Assembly: GCA_963741315.1 (NCBI GenBank)
Contig: CAVUHK010000003.1
Span: 186,001-250,000 of the forward strand
Length of the DNA: 64,000 nucleotides
Direction: 5' to 3'
Source: PALSA-1003 sp963741315
GTDB lineage: Bacteria > Pseudomonadota > Gammaproteobacteria > Burkholderiales > Casimicrobiaceae
A program made the position numbers and the translations under genes. A model generated the notes under the pieces. The model saw only the letters and a program-made list of their open reading frames with translations, was not told the origin of the DNA and did not search any database. Positions 19,039-29,122 of the stretch are shown one piece after another (position 1 is the stretch's first letter; each line of letters begins with the position of its first letter).

Positions 19039-19599
19039 TCAGGAGGGCGCGGGGCGCAGCGCGCTTTTCGGTCGGAACACCTTGCACACCGCGTCATGCG
19101 TCTCGACGTAAGGGCCGCCAATCAAATCGAGGCAATACGGGACGGCAGGAAAAATTCCGTCGAGCGTCTCGGCGATGGCCTTGGGCTGGCCGGGCAGGTT
19201 GAGGATCAGCGCGCCGTGACGAATCACGCCGACTTGCCGCGACAGGATCGCGGTAGGCACGTACTTGAGACTGACCTGGCGCATTTGCTCGCCGAATCCG
19301 GGCAGTACCTTGTGGGCGACAGCAAGCGTCGCCTCCGGCGTCACGTCGCGCGGCGCGGGCCCTGTTCCGCCGGTGGTGAGCACCAGATGGCAACCCACGA
19401 CGTCGACGAGTTCAATGAGCGTGCGCTCGATCTGCGGCTGCTCGTCGGGTATCAGGCGCGTTTCCATCCGCCACGCCGTGGAGAGCGCCGCATTGAACCA
19501 CGCCTGCAAGCCGGGGATGCCCTTGTCCACGTACGTGCCCGCGGATGCGCGGTCGCTGATCGATACGAGTCCGATGAGCAGGCCAGTCGATTCGGTCAC
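19039..19599 (-). CDS. mog: Molybdopterin adenylyltransferase Mog
   Basis: Mog adenylylates molybdopterin before molybdenum insertion in molybdenum-cofactor synthesis. The 186-residue protein starts MTESTGLLIGLVSISDRASAG-type sequence and carries the signature TTGGTGPAPRDVTPEA at 75-90 and the late LNLPGQPKAIAE segment. The T-P-R-D-V-T-P loop resembles Mog rather than MoaB. It is 12 bases downstream of darP. Confidence 0.92.
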   Translation of the reverse strand: MTESTGLLIGLVSISDRASAGTYVDKGIPGLQAWFNAALSTAWRMETRLIPDEQPQIERTLIELVDVVGCHLVLTTGGTGPAPRDVTPEATLAVAHKVLPGFGEQMRQVSLKYVPTAILSRQVGVIRHGALILNLPGQPKAIAETLDGIFPAVPYCLDLIGGPYVETHDAVCKVFRPKSALRPAPS

Positions 19600-19611
19600 G
19601 ACATCCCTCGT

Positions 19612-20205
19612 TCAGCCATCGTGTTTGGACAACAACGCGTTGAGCTCGCGAAACAGTTCGCGATACGCGTGCGGCGGCGAACCGCGTACGCGCTCCGCTC
19701 CGGCGCGCGCGACCAACGCGGCAAGTCGGGGACGGTCGGCGAGCGGCGTCGTAGCACACAACTCATCGAGGGCAGCCGGCGCTTCCAGCAGGCGCGCGCG
19801 CCAGCGCTCGACCGCTGCGATGCGCGCCTTTTCCGCGTTCGGTGCATTCGACCATAGCGCGAGCTGCGCTTCGATGGGCGCCGGGTCGATATCGCGCATG
19901 AGGCGGCCGACATACTGCATCTGCCGGCGTCGGCCTTCGCGCCGATCGAGCCGGCGCGCGATGCCGATGGCATCGACCAATCGCTCAGGCAGCTCCAGCG
20001 CGGCGAGGCGGGCAGGGCTCAACTGGGTCAGTGTCTCGCCGAGGTCCTGCAATTCGATCATCGCCAACTTGCGCCGCGTCTTGGAAACCGGAGACTGCGG
20101 TGCCGCCGGATCCGTGTCGGACCCGTCCATTGCGGTCGGGTTGGCGTTGTCGACGGGTGCGGCCTCCTGTCCCCGCCGGCGGGGTCTTTCGTCAGGTCGC
20201 GGCAT
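19612..20205 (-). CDS. darP: Ribosome biogenesis factor DarP (YjgA, DUF615)
   Basis: DarP is a late 50S assembly factor that binds the peptidyl-transferase region. The 197-residue product has the DUF615 pattern: an acidic/polar N-terminus, the SKTRRKLAMIELQDLGETL segment (about 41-59), a basic RRLDRREGRRRQMQYVGRLMRDIDP stretch (84-108) and a C-terminal helical half ending ELFRELNALL. It is divergent from pmbA, its usual neighbour in many proteobacteria, which strengthens the call. Confidence 0.92.
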   Translation of the reverse strand: MPRPDERPRRRGQEAAPVDNANPTAMDGSDTDPAAPQSPVSKTRRKLAMIELQDLGETLTQLSPARLAALELPERLVDAIGIARRLDRREGRRRQMQYVGRLMRDIDPAPIEAQLALWSNAPNAEKARIAAVERWRARLLEAPAALDELCATTPLADRPRLAALVARAGAERVRGSPPHAYRELFRELNALLSKHDG

Positions 20206-20276
20206 CGGGCGCTATCAGAAGACGAGGGGTTTGCTATCATAACCGATCGCCCCTGCTCGATTCCTTCACGCCGTCC

Positions 20277-21623
20277 ATGATCGTCACCAAGAGCCGTTTT
20301 CCGCTCGCGACCGCCGCACTGTCCGACGTCGCGAGCCTTGTGCTGCACGAAGCCAAGACAGGCGGTGCAACGGCGGCGGAGTCCGAAGTCTCGCAAGCCT
20401 TCGGCCAGAGCGTCACCGTGCGCAAGGGTGACGTCGAGACCATCGCGTACAACCGTGACAAGGGCATAGGCGTGACCGTGTACGTCGGCAAACGGCGCGG
20501 ACATGCGAGCACCGCCGATTTCGCGCCGACCGCGATCCGTGACACGGTGGCGAAGGCGCTGACGATCGCGCGCTACACCGCCGACGACGCATGCTCCGGA
20601 TTGGCCGATCCAGCGCGACTGGCGCAGTCGTGGAGCGATCTCGATCTCTATCATCCGTGGGACTTGTCGGTCGAGCAGGCAATCGAGCTCGGCCGCGAAT
20701 GCGAAGCCGCCGCGTTGGCTGTCGACAAGCGCATCAGCAATTCGGATGGCGCTTCGATATCGCTGCATGAGGCGCAATTCGTCTACGCCAACAGTCATGG
20801 TTTTTCCGGCGGATACGCGAGTTCGCGCCACGGCATTTATTGCTCGGTGATCGGCGAGGAAGACGGCGCGATGCAGCGCGATGACTGGTATTCGTCGGCG
20901 CGCTCGCCGTCGGACCTCGAATCGGCAAGCGCGGTCGGCCGGCAGGCGGGCCTGCGAACCATTCGGCGCCTCGGAGCGAGGCAGCTGGCCACGGTCGATT
21001 GCCCGGTCATCTACGAAGCGCCGATCGCCACCGGACTGTTCGGCCATTTCGTCAGCGCGGTCAGTGGTGGCAGCCTGTACCGCAAGTCATCGTTTCTTCT
21101 CGACAGCGCCGGCACGCAGGTGTTCGCGCCGCAGATTACGATTCGCGAGGAACCGCATGTGCCGCGTGGGCAGGCCTCTGCGCCTTTCGACGACGAGGGC
21201 GTGGCGACGCAGCCGCGCGACGTCGTGCGCGATGGCGTCGTTCAGGGCTACTTTCTCGGCAGTTACTCGGCGCGTAAGCTCGGTCTGGCCTCGACGGCCA
21301 ACGCCGGCGGAAATCACAATTTATTCGTCAATCACGGCGACGACGATCTGCCGGCACTGCTTGCCAGGATGGGTCGCGGATTGCTGGTGACCGAACTGCT
21401 GGGCCAGGGAGTCAATCCGGTCACGGGCGACTATTCGCGCGGTGCGGCGGGATACTGGATCGAGGGCGGCGAGATCGCCTACCCGGTCGAGGAAATCACC
21501 ATCGCAGGCAACCTCGCACGGATGTACCGTGACATCGTTGCCATCGGCAAGGACGTCGACAAGAGGGGGTCACGACAATGCGGGTCGGTACTGATAGGCG
21601 CGATGACCATCGCCGGCAACTAG
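20277..21623 (+). CDS. pmbA: Metalloprotease PmbA (TldE)
   Basis: PmbA/TldE pairs with TldD to form a protease that processes microcin B17 and degrades CcdA in E. coli. The TldE subunit itself lacks the catalytic site. The 448-residue product starting at ATG 20277 has the C-terminal core with GNHNLFVNHGDDD, LLVTELLGQGVNPVTGDYSRGAAGYWIE and the family ending VLIGAMTIAGN. The long in-frame extension upstream is antisense to darP and discarded. No tldD is visible in the window. The next gene overlaps its 3' end. Confidence 0.95.
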   Translation: MIVTKSRFPLATAALSDVASLVLHEAKTGGATAAESEVSQAFGQSVTVRKGDVETIAYNRDKGIGVTVYVGKRRGHASTADFAPTAIRDTVAKALTIARYTADDACSGLADPARLAQSWSDLDLYHPWDLSVEQAIELGRECEAAALAVDKRISNSDGASISLHEAQFVYANSHGFSGGYASSRHGIYCSVIGEEDGAMQRDDWYSSARSPSDLESASAVGRQAGLRTIRRLGARQLATVDCPVIYEAPIATGLFGHFVSAVSGGSLYRKSSFLLDSAGTQVFAPQITIREEPHVPRGQASAPFDDEGVATQPRDVVRDGVVQGYFLGSYSARKLGLASTANAGGNHNLFVNHGDDDLPALLARMGRGLLVTELLGQGVNPVTGDYSRGAAGYWIEGGEIAYPVEEITIAGNLARMYRDIVAIGKDVDKRGSRQCGSVLIGAMTIAGN

Positions 21624-23287
21624 CCGCCGCGCGCAGCGCGATGATGGCCAAGCGTGGATTGCGTGACCGGCTCGTGGCCTGGCGGCGTTCGCTGTCGGAC
21701 CCGCTGCGCAATGGTTCCGCCGCTTCGCGCTGGATCGCCGGGCTGCCCGCCGGCGACAGCCTGCAACTGCAGCGCGAAGCGCTCGACCTGATCGCGGCAT
21801 TTCCGGGCAACCGACGCGCCGTCGGTCCCAATCAGGCCGAAGCATTGCTGCGCGTCGACGCGCGCTTCGAGGCGATCATCCTGCAGCTCACCGCGCAATA
21901 CGCGAAAAACTACCAGCGCTCGACCGGCGTCGAGACTCGCCTGTGGCATGGCGTGTTCGACCTGGTCAAGGCCTTCGTGGCCGCGTACCAGGCGATATTG
22001 AAGAACGGCTACAACGGCGATCAACGCCGCTGGAAGGGCATTCTCCCAAAAGTGCTCGTCCGCCTTGCGCATTACAAGGGCCTGGACGGCAAGTACCGGC
22101 TGTTCCGCTACGGCCACTGGATTCCCGCGCAGTGGCGCGAATTTCACGAACTCTACGAATTCGCGCGCATGCGTGGCTGGCAGCGCGAAACGCTCGGCTC
22201 CGAGGTCGCGACGTTTTCGCGCCCGGACGATTCGCTCGAGCACGAGTACGTCAAGGCGCTGCTGCTCATGCGGCTCGACAGCGGCAGCTTCACGCCGGAC
22301 CAGGTCGAGTGGGTGGCGCGGATCCTCGAAGATTGGGTCGCGCCGCTGGTGCTGGCTCCGCCGCCCGGAACCGGCGCGAACTTCTACGTTGACCTGTCCG
22401 GCACGCAGGGTCTCAAGCGTGCCGACAAGCCGCGTGCGGGCGGCAGGCTGATGTTCCTCGACGCGAGCCCGGTCTATGCACGCGTGGCCGAGCGCATGCG
22501 CGTGCTGCCCGAATCCGACGCGGACACACACGAGCCGGGCGACCTGCCGGCGCGCGAGCAGAAGCTCCTGCTCATGCGCCTGGCGGCGCTCTATGGACCG
22601 GACGCGCTGGCGTTTTCGCCGCGCGCCCCGCGCAAGGCCGCCGACGCAGAGGTGCGCGTCGTCGTCGGATTGCAGGCGCTGACCCGCGCGGTTGCCGAAG
22701 TCGATCGCCTGCCCGCCGACACCCGTGCACAAGGCTCTCGCCATAGCTTCGACGAGATCACCCAGATGGTGAATCCGACTGCGAACCCGGACTCGGTCGC
22801 GCGGCGGGTGCGCGGCTCGCAGTGGAAGGTCGCCGACATGAGCGAATCGGGGTGCAGGCTGGTCGCGCCTGCCCGGGATGCGCCGGCACGGCTGGGCGAA
22901 TTGGTCGCGTTTCGCGATGTCGAGGGCTGGTCGCTGGCGGTGGTACGACGCATGCAGCGCCAGCAGGTCGACGAGGTGATCTGCGGCGTCGAGATCATTG
23001 CGCGACGCATGGTCCGCGTCCTGCTGCGGACCTGGGTTGCACCCATGGATCCCAGCCACGCCGGCATGGACCGGCCATTCTTCGGACTGTACCTGCCGGC
23101 CCATTCGGACAACCGGATGGCCACGCAGCGCAGCCTGATCGGGCCGGACGAGCGCTTTCTGCCGGGCGGGATGATCGAGCTCGATACCGGCAGCGCGCGC
23201 TACCTCATCCGCTTTACCCAGACGCTGGAGCGCCAGGCGGGGTGGTCCTGGGCGCTCTTCAGCGCCGTGCGCAAACTCTCCGCTTAA
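21578..23287 (+). CDS. Large uncharacterised protein with PilZ-like C-terminus
   Basis: I do not recognise a named family. The ATG at 21578 has GAGGGGG nine bases upstream and overlaps pmbA by 46 bases, giving 569 residues. The alternative ATG at 21641 would remove the overlap but has no good ribosome-binding site. Residues about 30-340 are largely helical, with Arg and Trp. From about 410 the segment VRGSQWKVADMSESGCRLVAPARD, followed by LGELVAFRD and LAVVRRMQRQ...CGVEIIARR, has the spacing of a PilZ-type beta-barrel (W..D.S..G..L then G..V..R). The RxxxR part that binds cyclic di-GMP is not clear. No signal peptide or membrane segment is seen. A role in cyclic-di-GMP-linked surface behaviour is only a guess. 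Confidence 0.55.
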   Translation: MRVGTDRRDDHRRQLAAARSAMMAKRGLRDRLVAWRRSLSDPLRNGSAASRWIAGLPAGDSLQLQREALDLIAAFPGNRRAVGPNQAEALLRVDARFEAIILQLTAQYAKNYQRSTGVETRLWHGVFDLVKAFVAAYQAILKNGYNGDQRRWKGILPKVLVRLAHYKGLDGKYRLFRYGHWIPAQWREFHELYEFARMRGWQRETLGSEVATFSRPDDSLEHEYVKALLLMRLDSGSFTPDQVEWVARILEDWVAPLVLAPPPGTGANFYVDLSGTQGLKRADKPRAGGRLMFLDASPVYARVAERMRVLPESDADTHEPGDLPAREQKLLLMRLAALYGPDALAFSPRAPRKAADAEVRVVVGLQALTRAVAEVDRLPADTRAQGSRHSFDEITQMVNPTANPDSVARRVRGSQWKVADMSESGCRLVAPARDAPARLGELVAFRDVEGWSLAVVRRMQRQQVDEVICGVEIIARRMVRVLLRTWVAPMDPSHAGMDRPFFGLYLPAHSDNRMATQRSLIGPDERFLPGGMIELDTGSARYLIRFTQTLERQAGWSWALFSAVRKLSA

Positions 23288-23434
23288 GGAGTCGCCGGCG
23301 CCGCCAGTGGGGTTGCCCTGGTCCGAAGTACGTGATTTCGCGCAGGAAAATCGGTTAGAATCGCGCCAGACTCAAGGCCGGGGTGGGCGCGTGATTGGCG
23401 TCGCGCCGCGGGTCACGGAGCAAATCTGGTGCGA

Positions 23435-23460
23435 TCGAATCGATGATTACGCTGATTCGA
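23435..23460. repeat. Inverted repeat upstream of dctP
   Basis: TCGAATC (23435-23441) and GATTCGA (23454-23460) are perfect inverted arms separated by 12 bases, 30 bases before the dctP ATG. A possible -10 box TAGAAT lies at 23356-23361, so the repeat would fall in the 5' leader. It could be a regulator-binding site or an mRNA hairpin. The rest of the 202-base gap 23288-23489 shows nothing else. Confidence 0.45.
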
Positions 23461-23489
23461 TACGCGGTCACCTTTCGATCGGAGGATTC

Positions 23490-24596
<1,107 letters not shown>

Positions 24597-24650
24597 CAGC
24601 CGGCGTCATCTGCGAGAGCTGCACGAGTTACGCAGCAGCCTGCGAGAAAG

Positions 24651-24682
24651 GAAAATGCCCCGCAATTGCGGGGCATTTTTTG
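24651..24682. terminator. Bidirectional terminator between dctP and dctM
   Basis: AATGCCCCGC (24654-24663) and GCGGGGCATT (24668-24677) form a 10-bp stem with an AATT loop. It is flanked by an A run on the left and T residues on the right. It sits between convergent genes and can end both transcripts. Confidence 0.9.
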
Positions 24683-24709
24683 TAGCGCGCAACCAGCGCC
24701 AGTATCGGC

Positions 24710-26474
24710 TTACTTCTTCGCCGGCGCCGCGCCGCCCGGCGCCTTGAACGCATCTTCAAGCGACTGCGCGGCATCGTCTTCCTTTTTCTGTTCCTGTGTG
24801 CCGGCGGCGTCCGGTGTCGTCAGGCCAGGTTGGGGGTCAGTACCGATGCCGGTATCGAACGGCTGCACCTGGATCTGGACCTTGGTCGGATCGACCGTAT
24901 TGTCCTTGGACTTGTAGACCATCACCATCTGCGGGAATGTGATTACTAGCGCGACCATGATGACCTGGATGATGACGAACGGCACCGCGCCCCAGTAAAT
25001 CTGCCCGGTAGTAACTCGTGCCGTGAGTTTGCCGGTGATCTTGTCGAGAAAATCCTTGGCGGGCGCAACGCTGCGCAGGTAGAAGAGCGCAAACCCGAAG
25101 GGCGGATGCATGAACGAGGTCTGCATGTTCACACCCAGCAGCACACCGAACCAGATGAGGTCGATACCAAGCTTGTCGGCGACCGGGCCGACGAGGGGAA
25201 TGATGATGAACGACAATTCGAAGAAATCGAGGAAGAACGCCAGCACGAAGATCAGGATGTTGACGACGATCAGGAAGCCGAGCTGGCCGCCTGGCAGGCC
25301 GCTGAGCAGGTGCTCGACCCAGATGTGGCCGTTGACTCCATAGAATGTGAGGCTGAACACGCGCGCGCCGACCAGTATGAATACGACGAAGGTCGACAGT
25401 TTGGCCGTCGTATCCATCGCCTGCCGAAGCAGTTTCCACGACAGGCGCCCGCGCACGAGCGCCATGAACAGCGCTCCCGATGCCCCCATGGCGCCGCCTT
25501 CGGTCGGCGTCGCGACGCCAAGGAATATGGTTCCCAGCACAAGAAAGATCAGCGCCAGCGGCGGAATCAGTACGAATACCACGCGCTCGGCGAGCCGTGA
25601 CAGCAGGCCGAGCTTGAGCACTCGATTGGTGACCGCGGCGAGGAACGCGACGCCGGTACCGACACTGACCGATACGACCAGCATCTCGTCGGTCGGATCG
25701 TCCGGACCGTATTTCCAGTGGGCGAAGGCAATCGAGGCGAGCGCCGCGACGATCAATCAGAATGAGCAGTGAGCGCGTGCCACCCGAGCCGTCCGGTTCG
25801 CGCAGCGTGCGCGCCTCGAGAGGCAGGGCGGGTGCCCAGCTGGGTTTGACGAAGCAGACCCCCATCGCGTACGCAGCGTAGAGACAGGCCAGCGTGATGC
25901 CCGGGATGAATGCTCCCGCATACATGTCGCCCACCGACTTCCCCAGCTGGTCGGCCATGATGATGAGCACGAGCGACGGCGGAATGATCTGCGCGAGCGT
26001 GCCCGACGCGGCGATGACACCCGATGCAAAGCGCCGATCGTAGCCATAGCGCAGCATGATCGGCAACGAGATGAGGCCCATCGAAATGACCGATGCCGCC
26101 ACCACTCCGGTCGTCGCCGCCAGCAGTGCACCGACGAAGATCACCGCATAGGCTAGACCGCCGCGCACCGGCCCGAACACCTGGCCGATGGTCTCGAGCA
26201 AATCCTCGGCCATGCCGCTACGTTCCAGTATGAGGCCCATGAACGTAAAGAACGGCACCGCGAGCAGCGTGTCGTTGGACATGACGCCCCACACCCGCTC
26301 GGGCAGCGCCTGCAGTGAGTTGGGCTGGCAGCAGTCCGAGTTCGATGCCCAGCAGGGCGTAGGCGATGCCCACCGCGGCCAGCGCAGAACGCGACCGGAT
26401 AGCCGAGCAGCAGCGACCACCACCAGCGACACGAACATCAGCGGCGCGATGTTGGCGATCAGGAAAGCGCTCAT
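24710..26474 (-). pseudogene. dctM: TRAP transporter large permease DctM (three frameshifts as read)
   Basis: DctM is the multi-spanning subunit that carries out cation-coupled uptake. The protein starts MSAFLIANIAPLMF at 26474 and is split by shifts near 26405, 26320 and 25757. Between them lie the conserved LLGIELGLLPAQL, PERVWGVMSNDTLLAVPFFTFMGLILERSG, GVVAASVISMGLISLPIML, SGTLAQIIPPSLVLIIMADQLG and, after the last shift, PPLALIFLVLGTIFLGVATPTEGGAMGA segments. All are intact DctM sequence. The C-terminus has a polar extension ending APAKK, making about 588 residues, as in TakM-type permeases. The start overlaps the dctQ stop (ATGA). The uniform conservation across all frames favours sequencing errors over decay. 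Confidence 0.85.
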
Positions 26475-27105
26475 TTGCGACCGCCCGTGGCCTGTTCGAC
26501 GGCTTCCGATGCCAGCGCCTGCTCGCCGCGCGCGCGCAGGATGTCTTCAGCGAGCTGTTCCTCGGCGGTCTTGATGACCAGTGCTTCTCGGACGGATCGG
26601 GAATCAGCCCCATCAGAAAGGCGATCCGCTTGATCAATTCGGACAGTCCCTGCAGAGCGAGCAGGAAGAATCCGATCGGGACCAGCAGTCGCGCCGGCCA
26701 GATGATGAGTCCACCGGCGTTGGTCGAGACTTCCTGGCGCGCATAGGCTTCGATGAACACCGGCCACGACAACCACATCATCAGCAGACGCCATCGGCAG
26801 CAGGAAGAAGACGGTGCCGAAGATGTCGATCCAGGCCTGTGCGCGCTTCGACAACTGCCGGCGATGACGTCGATGCGCACATGCTCGTTGCGCAGCAGCG
26901 TGTAGCCCGCGCAGCCGAGAAACACGGCCGAGAACAGGTACCACTGGATTTCGAGAAAGGAATTTGAGCTTACGTTGAAGGCTTTGCGCACGACCGCATT
27001 GGCCGCGCTGATGAGCACGGCGGCCAGCACCAGCCAGTACAGCGTGTGGCCGACGCGTTCGCTGAGGCGGTCGATCAGCCGGGACAGTGCTAGCAACGCG
27101 GACAT
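26471..27105 (-). pseudogene. dctQ: TRAP transporter small permease DctQ (three frameshifts as read)
   Basis: DctQ is the four-helix membrane subunit that partners DctM. ATG 27105 (MSALLALSRLIDRLSERVG) has GGAGGA just upstream and is preferred to an earlier in-frame start. Shifts near 26855, 26790 and 26580 break it, but the pieces WYLFSAVFLGCAGYTLLRNEHVRIDVIAG, RAQAWIDIFGTVFFLLPMA, MMWLSWPVFIEAYARQEVSTNAGGLIIWPARLLVP and the tail AEEQLAEDILRARGEQALA join to a standard DctQ of about 211 residues. It is the first gene of dctQ-dctM. The 217-base gap 27106-27322 upstream shows no gene. Confidence 0.85.
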
Positions 27106-27322
27106 GGGTCTCCTCCAAGGGTGGTGCAAGCGACTCACCGGTGCCGGGCGGGCGTACCCACACTCTAAGACTGCACGATGTGGTTGATGACGCCCGCGAA
27201 CCCGCGTCGAAGATTAACCCGCGACGGCAACGTTGGCAATCCGGTTTCGGCAACGCAATTGGCTTGTCCCGGCGGGCGTTGCGGCGGTGCTAAAATGACG
27301 GTTTGCCTTCGACAGATCCGAC

Positions 27323-28570
27323 ATGCCCCAGCGCACGCAGACACTCACCCAGGCCGACCCGGAACTCTGGAAGGCAATCAGCGACGAAAATGCGCGGCAG
27401 GAAGCGCATATCGAGCTGATCGCGTCGGAAAACTACGCCAGTCGTGCGGTCATGGCGGCGCAGGGCTCGCAACTGACCAACAAGTACGCCGAGGGGTATC
27501 CGGGCAAGCGTTACTACGGTGGGTGCGAGTTCGTCGACGTCGCCGAGCAACTGGCCATCGACCGCGTGAAGAAGCTCTTCGGCGCCGAGTTCGCCAACGT
27601 CCAGCCGCATTCGGGGGCGCAGGCAAACCAGGCGGTATTCTTCGCCGCGCTGCAACCCGGCGATACCATCCTCGGCATGTCGCTGCCACATGGCGGGCAC
27701 CTGACGCATGGCTCGCCGGTCAACATGTCGGGCAAGTGGTTCAAGGTGGTCGCCTACGGTCTCGACCCCGCGACCGAGCTCATCGACTACGCCGCCGCCG
27801 AGCGTCTCGCCCACGAGCACAAGCCGAAGCTGATCGTCGCCGGCGCGTCGGCCTACTCGCGGGTCATCGACTGGGCGCGCTTCCGTGCCATCGCCGACAA
27901 CGTCGGCGCGGTCCTGATGGTCGACATGGCGCACTACGCGGGACTGATCGCCGCCGGTGTGTACCCCAATCCGGTCGGTGCCGCGCACTTCGTCACCAGC
28001 ACCACGCACAAGACCTTGCGTGGCCCGCGCGGCGGATTCGTGCTCACCGACAACGACCGCGGCAAGCAGCTCAATTCGGCGGTCTTCCCGGGATTGCAGG
28101 GCGGGCCGCTGATGCATGTCATCGCCGCCAAGGCCGTGGCGTTCAAGGAAGCGCAGTCGCGCGAATTCAAAGTCTACCAGGAGCGCGTGCTCGAGAATGC
28201 GCGCGTGCTCGCGGTGGTGCTGCAGGAGCGCGGCCTGCGCATCGTCTCGGGCGGCACCGATTCGCATATGTTCCTGGTCGACTTGCGTGCGAAGAGGATC
28301 ACCGGCAAGGATGCCGAGGCCGCGCTCGGACGGGTGCACATCACGGTCAACAAGAACGCGATCCCCAACGATCCGGAGAAGCCGTTCGTCACCAGCGGCA
28401 TCCGCATCGGCAGCCCGGCGGTGACCACGCGGGGGTTTTCCGAAATCGAGTGCGAGGAACTCGGGCACCTGATCGCCGACCTGCTCGACGCGCCCGCCGA
28501 CACCAAGGTCGCGAAGCATGTGCTCGATGGTGTCAAGGCGTTGACGTCGAAGTATCCCGTCTATGCGTAA
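27323..28570 (+). CDS. glyA: Serine hydroxymethyltransferase
   Basis: This PLP enzyme interconverts serine and glycine and supplies methylene-tetrahydrofolate. The 415-residue product has the usual length. STTHKTLRGPRGG contains the PLP lysine K230, and the HSGAQANQAVFFA and EGYPGKRYYGGCE segments are conserved. The order glyA-nrdR-ribD-ribE is a well-known proteobacterial cluster. Confidence 0.98.
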   Translation: MPQRTQTLTQADPELWKAISDENARQEAHIELIASENYASRAVMAAQGSQLTNKYAEGYPGKRYYGGCEFVDVAEQLAIDRVKKLFGAEFANVQPHSGAQANQAVFFAALQPGDTILGMSLPHGGHLTHGSPVNMSGKWFKVVAYGLDPATELIDYAAAERLAHEHKPKLIVAGASAYSRVIDWARFRAIADNVGAVLMVDMAHYAGLIAAGVYPNPVGAAHFVTSTTHKTLRGPRGGFVLTDNDRGKQLNSAVFPGLQGGPLMHVIAAKAVAFKEAQSREFKVYQERVLENARVLAVVLQERGLRIVSGGTDSHMFLVDLRAKRITGKDAEAALGRVHITVNKNAIPNDPEKPFVTSGIRIGSPAVTTRGFSEIECEELGHLIADLLDAPADTKVAKHVLDGVKALTSKYPVYA

Positions 28571-28639
28571 GTGGAGCCCGCGCGCGGAACATAGCGCGCG
28601 TCGCGCCGCCGCACGGTCTTCTGCCCGCGGTCAACGCGC

Positions 28640-29113
28640 ATGAAGTGCCCGTTCTGCGGCAGCCCCGATACGCAGGTCGTCGATTCGCGGGTTTCCGAAG
28701 CGGGTGATTCGATCCGCCGCCGCCGCCGTTGCCTGGCCTGTCAGAAGCGATTCACGACCTACGAAACCGCCGAGTTGCGCCTGCCGCAGATCGTCAAGCA
28801 GAACGGCACGCGTTCCGACTTCGACGTCGCGCGCATTCGCAACGGGTTCCAGCGCGCGTTGCACAAGCGACCGGTGCCGACCGAGTACGTCGACCAGGCG
28901 GTCGAGCGCATCGTGCAGACGGTGCTCGGCCTTGGAGAGCGCGAGATTCCTTCCCGACAGGTCGGCGAGATGGTGATGCAGGAACTCTACAAGCTCGACA
29001 AAGTCGCCTACATCCGCTTCGCCTCGGTGTATCGCAGTTTCCAGGACGTTGCCGACTTTCGCGATGCGCTCAAGGAAGTCGAGCCGACGCCGGGCCGGCG
29101 CAAACCGCGCTGA
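28640..29113 (+). CDS. nrdR: Transcriptional repressor NrdR
   Basis: NrdR is a zinc-ribbon/ATP-cone repressor of ribonucleotide reductase genes. The 157-residue protein shows CPFC at 3-6 and CLAC at 31-34 as the zinc ribbon, the RRRRRCLACQKRFTTYE transition, and an ATP-cone domain (about 49-139). No nrd gene lies in the window, so its targets are elsewhere. It is 69 bases after glyA. Confidence 0.96.
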   Translation: MKCPFCGSPDTQVVDSRVSEAGDSIRRRRRCLACQKRFTTYETAELRLPQIVKQNGTRSDFDVARIRNGFQRALHKRPVPTEYVDQAVERIVQTVLGLGEREIPSRQVGEMVMQELYKLDKVAYIRFASVYRSFQDVADFRDALKEVEPTPGRRKPR

Positions 29114-29122
29114 GCGATCGCG

